NCBI GenBank assembly: GCA_002369315.1
Contig: DFDW01000036.1
Span: 1 to 64,000 of the forward strand
DNA: 64,000 nucleotides
Direction: 5' to 3'
DNA from: Ruminococcaceae bacterium UBA3818
GTDB taxonomy: Bacteria; Bacillota; Clostridia; Oscillospirales; Ruminococcaceae
The notes beneath the pieces were generated by a model. It was not told the origin of the DNA and did not search any database. It saw only the letters and a program-made list of their open reading frames with translations. The translations under genes were made by a program, and so were the position numbers. Numbering within the stretch: the stretch's first letter is position 1; every line of letters starts with the position of its first letter. Below are positions 58,636 to 64,000 of this stretch, piece after piece.

Positions 58636-59574
58636 GTGTATTCCTTCTATGAATATCTGACCTTTTTTGTCATCTATTCCTTTTTGGGGTGGTGTGCGGA
58701 GGTGATTTTCAATACCATCAATACAGGACATTTTGTCAACCGGGGATTTCTGAGCGGCCCGGTCTGCCCGATTTATGGCTTTGGCATGGTTATTGTGGTG
58801 TTTTGCCTTACGCCGCTGCAGGATAACTGGTTGCTTTTGTTTTTCGGTTCGATGGTGCTGACCAGCGTGCTGGAGTTGATTACAGGATATGTGTTGAAAA
58901 AAGCGTTTCACACCAGTTGGTGGGATTATTCAGACCAACCATTTAACATCGGCGGGTATATCTGTCTGCGCTTTTCCATCCTGTGGGGGCTGGGCTGCGT
59001 CATGGTAATGGATCTGATCCATCCGGCGATCACCCGGTTTGTCCGCTGGATTCCTGTGCCGGCCGGGGAGATCATTGTGGGGATATGCCTGTTCTTTTTT
59101 GCCTGTGATTTTTATGTGACAGTGGCGGGTATCCTCCAATTCAACCGCCGGCTCAAACGGTTGGAAGAGGTCAGCAATCTGATGCACGAGCTCTCGGAGG
59201 ATATTGGCAGCGGCCTGGCGGAGGGTGCCCTGAAGTTGGCCGAAACGGGGGAGAAACTGAGGGAATCTTCCTCTCAATGGAAAGCGGAAGCAGAGCAGAA
59301 ACGGGAGATGCTTCGCGATACGATAGAAGCCAAACAGGAACAGATGCACTTGTCGGCGGAACAGAGAAAGCAATCGATGTTGGAGTCGCTGGAAGAGAAG
59401 AAGGCGCGCTTGGCACAGTTGTCGCAGGAATATGAGCGAACCCTGCAGGAAAAAATGCCGGTCCGGTTGCTGAAAGCGTTCCCCAACGCGCGTTCAGAGC
59501 GGTATAATGCGGCGATGGAAAAAATCCGTGAGAAAATCTCTGCCAAAAAGAAAAAAACAGATCAGGAGAAATAA
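58636..59574 (+). CDS. CmpB-family membrane protein with a coiled-coil tail
   Basis: 312 residues, GTG start after GAAAGGGG. The N-terminal ~170 residues have five or six membrane helices in the ABC_trans_CmpB pattern (FLGWCAEVIFNTINTGHFVNRGFLSGP, CPIYGFG, WWDYSDQPFNIGGYICL). The rest (~175-312) is a long charged coiled coil (AEAEQKREMLRDTIEAKQEQM). The family is annotated as putative ABC permease, but no ABC partner is adjacent, so transport is unproven. Confidence 0.88.
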   Translation: MYSFYEYLTFFVIYSFLGWCAEVIFNTINTGHFVNRGFLSGPVCPIYGFGMVIVVFCLTPLQDNWLLLFFGSMVLTSVLELITGYVLKKAFHTSWWDYSDQPFNIGGYICLRFSILWGLGCVMVMDLIHPAITRFVRWIPVPAGEIIVGICLFFFACDFYVTVAGILQFNRRLKRLEEVSNLMHELSEDIGSGLAEGALKLAETGEKLRESSSQWKAEAEQKREMLRDTIEAKQEQMHLSAEQRKQSMLESLEEKKARLAQLSQEYERTLQEKMPVRLLKAFPNARSERYNAAMEKIREKISAKKKKTDQEK

Positions 59575-59681
59575 TCTGTTTTTTGGGAAAAGGCAAAGAC
59601 GGCCCGGAACGATTCGCGAAAGCACAAAGCACGAAAAAGTTGGTGCCTTTATCACAATCTTTGAAAAATTATTTGACTGTA

Positions 59682-59712
59682 AAAAAAGCCGCGGCATAGC
59701 CGCGGCTTTTTT
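59682..59712. terminator. Bidirectional terminator
   Basis: AAAAAAGCCGCGGC (59682-59695) pairs with GCCGCGGCTTTTTT (59699-59712), between the CmpB-like gene and the minus-strand ECF gene. Confidence 0.88.
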
Positions 59713-59726
59713 GGTTCGGAAAGGGT

Positions 59727-60263
59727 TTACTGTTCGCCGGGGATCAACTTTGCTTTTTGCAGGATCACAACGATGACCGGAACCAGGAGCAGCTGCAGGA
59801 TAATCCCGGGAATCGCCCCCAATACCGATCCGGATAAAAAGGCCGACCAGGTAAAGGCGCCGCCTTTGATGCCCAAACAGATCATCATGGCCGCCCCCCA
59901 GACAATCCGCCCGCCGATCATGGCAGCAAGAAGATCCACATAAAGGAACAAAGGCTTTTTCGGCAGCTTTTTGTAGCAGATGCCGGTGATCGCGCCGTAG
60001 GCAGCCAGCTCAAACGCCATCGCTACTGCGGTGGGGAAGATGGGCGGCATTCCCAGCGTCAGGGAGCGCAGCAGCGGTGCGACAAAACCGACAGCCAGGC
60101 CGTAAGGCCATCCGCATACAAAGCCGCAGATCAGCACCGGAAGATGCATTGGCAGAAGCATGCTGCCGATTTCCGGAATCTGCCCGGTCAAAAAGGGCAT
60201 CAAATAGGCCAGGGCCAAAAACAGCGCCGACAGCACAAGTTTTTTTGTTGATTGATTTTTCAT
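59727..60263 (-). CDS. ECF transporter S component
   Basis: 178 residues with six membrane helices. KLVLSALFLALAYLMPFLTG, PMHLPVLICGFVCGWPYGLAVGFVAPLLRSL and MAFELAAYGAITGICYKK fit substrate-binding S components of energy-coupling-factor vitamin importers. The energising EcfA/A'/T are not in the window. AGGAGG precedes the ATG. The substrate cannot be read from the sequence, and no riboswitch was seen. A MerR-type promoter controls it. Confidence 0.88.
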   Translation of the reverse strand: MKNQSTKKLVLSALFLALAYLMPFLTGQIPEIGSMLLPMHLPVLICGFVCGWPYGLAVGFVAPLLRSLTLGMPPIFPTAVAMAFELAAYGAITGICYKKLPKKPLFLYVDLLAAMIGGRIVWGAAMMICLGIKGGAFTWSAFLSGSVLGAIPGIILQLLLVPVIVVILQKAKLIPGEQ

Positions 60264-60304
60264 GGGTTTACCTCCTGTTGTTTGGATAAAAGTGTCTTAA
60301 TCAA

Positions 60305-60335
60305 AGCATACAACTGAAAGCTTGCTCCAGGTCAA
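60305..60335 (-). promoter_or_regulatory. MerR-type promoter of the ECF S component
   Basis: TTGACC (complement of 60330-60335), 19-bp spacer, TATGCT (complement of 60305-60310). The spacer contains CTGGAGC-AA-GCTTTCAG, an imperfect palindrome typical of MerR-family operators. Confidence 0.75.
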
Positions 60336-60408
60336 GCTTTTTGGGGCAAGGCAGATGCGATTTTCCAATGGCCGCAATACGCCCCAAAGGTGATACCTTA
60401 TAAAGAAA

Positions 60409-60435
60409 GCGGGGAAACTCCAATCATTTCCCCGC
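60409..60435 (-). terminator. Terminator of the DUF1858 gene
   Basis: GCGGGGAAA (60409-60417) pairs with TTTCCCCGC (60427-60435); the minus strand continues CTTTCTTT. Confidence 0.8.
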
Positions 60436-60441
60436 GGGCCT

Positions 60442-60645
60442 TTAGGCTTTCTGCGCCAGATAATCGTTGATTTTCTGCACCAGTTCGTCTACATTCGCAC
60501 CGTGTACTTCACAGGCCTCTTCCAGGCTCTCCATCGCGGAAGCAGGGCAGCCAACACAGTGCATTCCCATCTCAAAAAGGAATTTAGCGGTATTCATATC
60601 ATTTGCCAGCAGATCGCCGATCAAAGTGTTTTTTGTTACGGTCAT
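60442..60645 (-). CDS. DUF1858 domain protein
   Basis: 67 residues: TLIGDLLANDMNTAKFLFEMGMHCVGCPASAMESLEEA. The CxxC in a helical mini-domain is the DUF1858 signature, found fused to or near hybrid-cluster and redox proteins; function unknown, a disulfide or metal role is suspected. AAGGAG lies upstream of the ATG. Stands alone with its own terminator. Confidence 0.93.
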   Translation of the reverse strand: MTVTKNTLIGDLLANDMNTAKFLFEMGMHCVGCPASAMESLEEACEVHGANVDELVQKINDYLAQKA

Positions 60646-60891
60646 GGTTTCCTCTCCTTACATTATAATGAAAAAATTATACCCGATTTGCCGCCGTTTG
60701 GCAAGTGCGGGATTTTTCCTTGCAAACGGGAAAAAGATGTAATAGGATGAGACAAAATTCATGGAAAAGGAGAAATGCTTTTTGTTGACCGCATATGCTT
60801 CGGCAATTGTCGCACAGCAGGAGGTTTGTGTGAACTGATTTTGCAGGGCCTCCGTAAAGTGATTGATAACTTTAGGAGGATATGATTTCAA

Positions 60892-61326
60892 GTGAGTTAT
60901 TTTCAAAATAAAAAAGAGGAAAAATCCGGCGAAGAGGGAGAAAGCAGTTTTGTTTGTCAGGTGTGCGGCGCGTTGGTCGTTTCCAAAAATGCCGGCAGCC
61001 GTCACCGCAATCACTGCCCGTTTTGCCTGTCCAGCGTTCATCTCGACCATATTCCCGGGGATCGGGCGGCCTGCTGCGGCGGCGTTATGGATCCGGTCGG
61101 AGTTTGGGTTCGTAAAAACGGCGAGTGGGCCCTGATTCACCGATGCCGCAAATGCGGCGTATTCCATTCCAACCGCATTGCCGCTGACGACAATCCGCTT
61201 CGGCTGATGTCCATTGCGGTGAAGCCGCTGGCCTCTCCGCCTTTTCCGTTGGACCAGCTGGCAAGGCCAATGCCGCCGGAAAAAACGGCTGTTCCAACAG
61301 AGAGCGGCCAGGATAAAAAGAAATAG
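60892..61326 (+). CDS. RNHCP-domain protein
   Basis: 144 residues, GTG start ~12 bp after AGGAGG. FVCQVCGALVV, SRHRNHCPFCLSSVHLD, DRAACCGGVMDPVGVWV, HRCRKCGVFHSNRIAADD are the Cys/His blocks of the RNHCP family (here RNHCPFC), probably binding zinc. Function of the family is unknown. The C-terminus is Pro/Lys-rich. Own terminator follows. Confidence 0.92.
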   Translation: MSYFQNKKEEKSGEEGESSFVCQVCGALVVSKNAGSRHRNHCPFCLSSVHLDHIPGDRAACCGGVMDPVGVWVRKNGEWALIHRCRKCGVFHSNRIAADDNPLRLMSIAVKPLASPPFPLDQLARPMPPEKTAVPTESGQDKKK

Positions 61327-61328
61327 AC

Positions 61329-61364
61329 AAAAGGCCCCGGAGAAAACTCTCCGGGGCCTTTTCT
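61329..61364 (+). terminator. RNHCP gene terminator
   Basis: AAAAGGCCCCGGAGA (61329-61343) pairs with TCTCCGGGGCCTTTT (61348-61362). Confidence 0.88.
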
Positions 61365-61460
61365 GACCGTATGCATGGGGCAAGATGTTTTTCGGGGACT
61401 CTTCCTTTGACAGAGGAAATGCAGTGAAAAGCAAAATTACGGAAAACTTTCATTCTCCTC

Positions 61461-61489
61461 TTGATTTTTTCCTTATCTGGGGCTATAAT
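61461..61489 (+). promoter_or_regulatory. aspA promoter
   Basis: TTGATT (61461-61466), 17 bp, TATAAT (61484-61489), giving a leader of ~130 nt. Confidence 0.75.
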
Positions 61490-61629
61490 GTGTAAACGGT
61501 GCAGGAATTGCGTCTTTGTGAATGACTTTTATAAAAATCGCAAAAAATCCTGCTTTTTCATCCCAAACTTTTGGGAAGCGGCTAGCAAACCAGGAAAAAG
61601 TGTTTTGCGTTGACAGGAGGAAAAGTATC

Positions 61630-63000
61630 ATGCGTGTTGAGACCGACCTGATTGGAACCAAGGAAATTGAAAAAGACGCTTATTATGGCCTGCAGACATT
61701 GCGTGCCTATGAGAACTTCAACATCACCGGGCGCCGGGCTCACCCGGAGTTTATCCGCTCCCTGGCTGCGGTGAAAAAGGCTGCGGCCATCACCAATTGT
61801 CAGACCGGCGAGCTGTCTGAAGAGAGAAAAGACGCTATTGTGCAGGCCTGCGATGAAATCCTGGCAGGGAAAATGCACGACGCCTTTATCACAGATTCCA
61901 TTCAGGGCGGCGCAGGTACTTCTTTTAATATGAATGCAAACGAGGTCATTGCCAACCGGGCGATTGAAATCCTGGGAGGGGAAAAAGGCGATTATTCGAT
62001 CGTGCACCCCAATGACCATGTCAATATGTCCCAGTCTACCAACGACGTCATCCCTACTGCGGGAAAAATCACTGCCATCAAGCTTTTGCAGGGGGCGAAC
62101 TTCCAACTGGCCCGTTTGATCGGCGCGCTGCGGAAAAAAGAAAAAGAATTTGACCATATTTTGAAAATGGGACGTACCCAGATGCAGGATGCGGTCCCGA
62201 TCCGTCTGGGCCAGGAGTTCGGCGCTTACCGCGCCGTTGTCGAACGGGATCTGGGCCGCATGACCCATATCACCGATGAGCTGATGTACGTCAACATGGG
62301 CGGTACTGCCATTGGCACCTGCATCAACGCGGACGAAAGCTATGTCAGTGCCATTGTGTCCAATTTGTCCGCCGTTACCGGACTGGATCTGCGCCAGGCC
62401 AAAAACCTGATCGACTCCACCCAGAATCTGGACTGTTTTGTCACCGCCTCGGCCACCATGAAAACCTGCGCGGTCAACCTGTCTAAGATTTCCAACGACC
62501 TTCGAATGATGTCCTCCGGCCCCCGCACCGGTTTCCATGAAATCAACCTGCCGCCCAAGCAGAATGGTTCTTCCATCATGCCCGGCAAGGTCAACCCGGT
62601 CATCCCCGAGGTAATGAGCCAAGTGGCGTTCAACATCATCGGCAATGATATGACCATTACCATGGCGGCGGAAGCGGGACAGTTGGAACTCAATGCGTTT
62701 GAACCGGTCATTTTCTACAAATTGTTTGAGTCGATCACTACGCTTACTGGCGGCGTCCAGACCTTTACCGACAACTGTATCTGCGATATTACCGCCAACG
62801 AGGAACACTGCAAGGAACTGGTGGATCACAGCGTTGGTATCATCACCGCTATCTGCCCGCGGGTAGGTTATTCGGTGGCGGCGGATATTGCCAAAACCGC
62901 TATTCGCACCGGCGCTTCGGTCAAGGATGTGTTGATCAGCCGTAATCTGTTAACGGAAGAAGAGATCAACAAGCTGCTGGATCCTTATGCGATGACCTGA
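61630..63000 (+). CDS. aspA: Aspartate ammonia-lyase
   Basis: 456 residues from ATG 61630 (AGGAGG 9 bp upstream); the frame open to 61522 is not used. Converts L-aspartate to fumarate and ammonia. Family landmarks: DALYGLQT-type start (KDAYYGLQTLRA), GAGTSFNMNANEVIANRA, MSQSTNDVIPTA, GRTQMQDAVPIRLGQEF, and the fumarase/aspartase signature GSSIMPGKVNPVIPE. NMNANEV and TGLDL favour aspartase over fumarase. Monocistronic. Confidence 0.95.
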   Translation: MRVETDLIGTKEIEKDAYYGLQTLRAYENFNITGRRAHPEFIRSLAAVKKAAAITNCQTGELSEERKDAIVQACDEILAGKMHDAFITDSIQGGAGTSFNMNANEVIANRAIEILGGEKGDYSIVHPNDHVNMSQSTNDVIPTAGKITAIKLLQGANFQLARLIGALRKKEKEFDHILKMGRTQMQDAVPIRLGQEFGAYRAVVERDLGRMTHITDELMYVNMGGTAIGTCINADESYVSAIVSNLSAVTGLDLRQAKNLIDSTQNLDCFVTASATMKTCAVNLSKISNDLRMMSSGPRTGFHEINLPPKQNGSSIMPGKVNPVIPEVMSQVAFNIIGNDMTITMAAEAGQLELNAFEPVIFYKLFESITTLTGGVQTFTDNCICDITANEEHCKELVDHSVGIITAICPRVGYSVAADIAKTAIRTGASVKDVLISRNLLTEEEINKLLDPYAMT

Positions 63001-63018
63001 TTGGAAACATTGCGAATG

Positions 63019-63050
63019 AAAAAACACCGGAGAGATCTCCGGTGTTTTTT
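63019..63050 (+). terminator. aspA terminator
   Basis: AAAAAACACCGGAGA (63019-63033) pairs with TCTCCGGTGTTTTTT (63036-63050). It can also serve the convergent GNAT gene. Confidence 0.9.
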
Positions 63051-63058
63051 GTTGCGGT

Positions 63059-63556
63059 TTATCGGTCGAATCGATAAGAAAAAACACATATTTCGTAATT
63101 TTCTTCAGGAAATATACCTATTGTATCAAATCCTGACGAAGAATAAATCTTTCGCAGCGCCGTATTCCCTGCCCAACAATCCAGGTACAGATTTTTTTGG
63201 GCGTTCCGGGCCAAATCGCAGGCAAAGCGGAGAAGTTCTCTGCCAAGTCCTTTGCCTTGCCATTCGGGAAGCAATGCCAAGCGATACAAGTACCATTGCT
63301 CGTCAGGGCCGCTGCCGCCGGGCAGCCAGGGCGCCAATGGCAAAGGGTGTAGGGAAAAGGTGCCGACGAGTACAGATTTTTCTTTCGCGCTCCAGACCCA
63401 ACCCTTCTGGATTTCCGCTTTTATTTGGGCAGGGTCCCAGGGATATTCCCACTGCATGATTCCTTTTTGATGCAGCTGCGCAGTCGCTTCATTCAGTAGC
63501 GTGGTAATAGAATCGACATCTGGCAAACCGGCTTTTTGAATCGAAAGTGCCATCAT
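63059..63556 (-). CDS. GNAT family N-acetyltransferase
   Basis: About 165 residues from ATG 63556 (or 63553), AAAGGAG just upstream; the frame to 63721 is not coding. GNAT fold: IQKAGLPDVDSITTLLNEATAQLHQKGIMQW, LYRLALLPEWQGKGLGRELLRFA (acetyl-CoA loop), LYLDCWAGNTALRKIYSSSGF. The substrate is unknown. Divergent from a second GNAT gene, with about 210 bp between them. Confidence 0.9.
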   Translation of the reverse strand: MMALSIQKAGLPDVDSITTLLNEATAQLHQKGIMQWEYPWDPAQIKAEIQKGWVWSAKEKSVLVGTFSLHPLPLAPWLPGGSGPDEQWYLYRLALLPEWQGKGLGRELLRFACDLARNAQKNLYLDCWAGNTALRKIYSSSGFDTIGIFPEENYEICVFSYRFDR

Positions 63557-63767
63557 TTTTCTCCTTTCGCGGAAAAGGTTGATACGGAACAATTTTATGA
63601 TACCATATTGGGAGAAACTGTGGTATAATAACTTCACATTGCGGCGAAGAAATACGGATTGTACTGTTAGAATCCCGAAAAGATTCAGCAGATGCCGGGG
63701 ATAGACCAGAGCATCGGGCAATCGCCGGCGGCATGTACCGGCAATTCGCCTGCCCAGGAGGAAACAG

Positions 63768-64000
63768 ATGGAGATTCGTGCCTATCAACCGGAGGATCTG
63801 GAAGAGGTCTACCGCCTTTTTTACGATACCGTACATTCTGTCAACCGTGCCGATTATGCGCCGGCCCAATTGGATGCCTGGGCGCCTGTGGAGATGGATC
63901 GTTCCCGCTGGGCCGATTCTCTTCTTTCTCACACGACCTGGGTTGCCTGCGAAAGCGGCTGTATTATCGGTTTTGGCGATTTGGCGGAAGGCGGTTATCT
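63768..64000 (+). CDS. GNAT family N-acetyltransferase, N-terminal part (cut by window end)
   Basis: ATG 63768 with AGGAGG 6 bp upstream. Visible sequence: EIRAYQPEDLEEVYRLFYDTVHSVNRADY, QLDAWAP, WVACESGCIIGFGDLAEGGYL, the usual first half of YafP/ElaA-like GNAT proteins. It continues beyond 64000. Divergent from the preceding GNAT gene. Confidence 0.85.
   Translation, partial: MEIRAYQPEDLEEVYRLFYDTVHSVNRADYAPAQLDAWAPVEMDRSRWADSLLSHTTWVACESGCIIGFGDLAEGGY

Overview
The window is a chromosome segment from a spore-forming Clostridia-type Firmicute, probably a gut Oscillospiraceae/Ruminococcaceae relative. The clues are spo0A with Spo0A boxes, a T-box leader, strong AGGAGG ribosome sites with GTG/TTG starts, SPFH/TPM genes of the ydjI/ydjG/ydjH type, DUF6440/DUF6518 fragments, and an NRPS of the C-A-T-C-A-T-reductase type known from gut Clostridia. 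The genus is inference.

Layout. 1-5.3 kb is ordinary chromosome: the FtsK/SpoIIIE end, a YgiQ radical SAM protein, a ComEC-like hydrolase with DUF3006, an HD protein and initiator tRNA-fMet. 5.3-13.4 kb is an 8.1-kb integrated element in that tRNA gene, bounded by a perfect 45-bp repeat. It carries integrase, two divergent regulators, an excisionase-like protein, a replisome organizer, a DnaB-type helicase, a sigma factor, a third regulator and a HIRAN-like protein. It has no capsid, terminase or relaxase gene and looks like a phage-satellite-type island.

13.8-27.5 kb is decaying accessory DNA around a few intact genes (CorA, a TPM/zinc-ribbon/SPFH envelope-stress module). I find about ten broken genes there, including a CapK-GNAT fusion, frameshifted DUF6440, DUF6518 and zinc-ribbon genes, and a hybrid kinase that has lost its catalytic core. 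27.8-31.7 kb holds a MATE exporter, a PatB-like aminotransferase, luxS and msrA.

32.1-45.7 kb is the most notable region: a six-gene biosynthetic locus. A 2498-residue NRPS (C-A-PCP-C-A-PCP-reductase) is followed by a sensor kinase, an HD-GYP response regulator, an acyl-AMP ligase, a free-standing carrier protein and a Sfp-type phosphopantetheinyl transferase. The set can be read as a line that loads an acyl starter onto the ACP, couples it to two amino acids and releases an N-acyl dipeptide aldehyde.

45.8-64 kb is chromosomal: a LytTR regulator, a MerR regulator divergent from a YitT-like membrane protein through overlapping promoters, spo0A, a WYL regulator, an NCS2 purine permease, a Dabb protein, a LarA-like racemase, a tryptophan T-box with a TrpXYZ-type ABC transporter, a CmpB-family membrane protein, an ECF S-component behind a MerR-type promoter, DUF1858, RNHCP, aspartase and two GNAT genes (the last cut by the window end).
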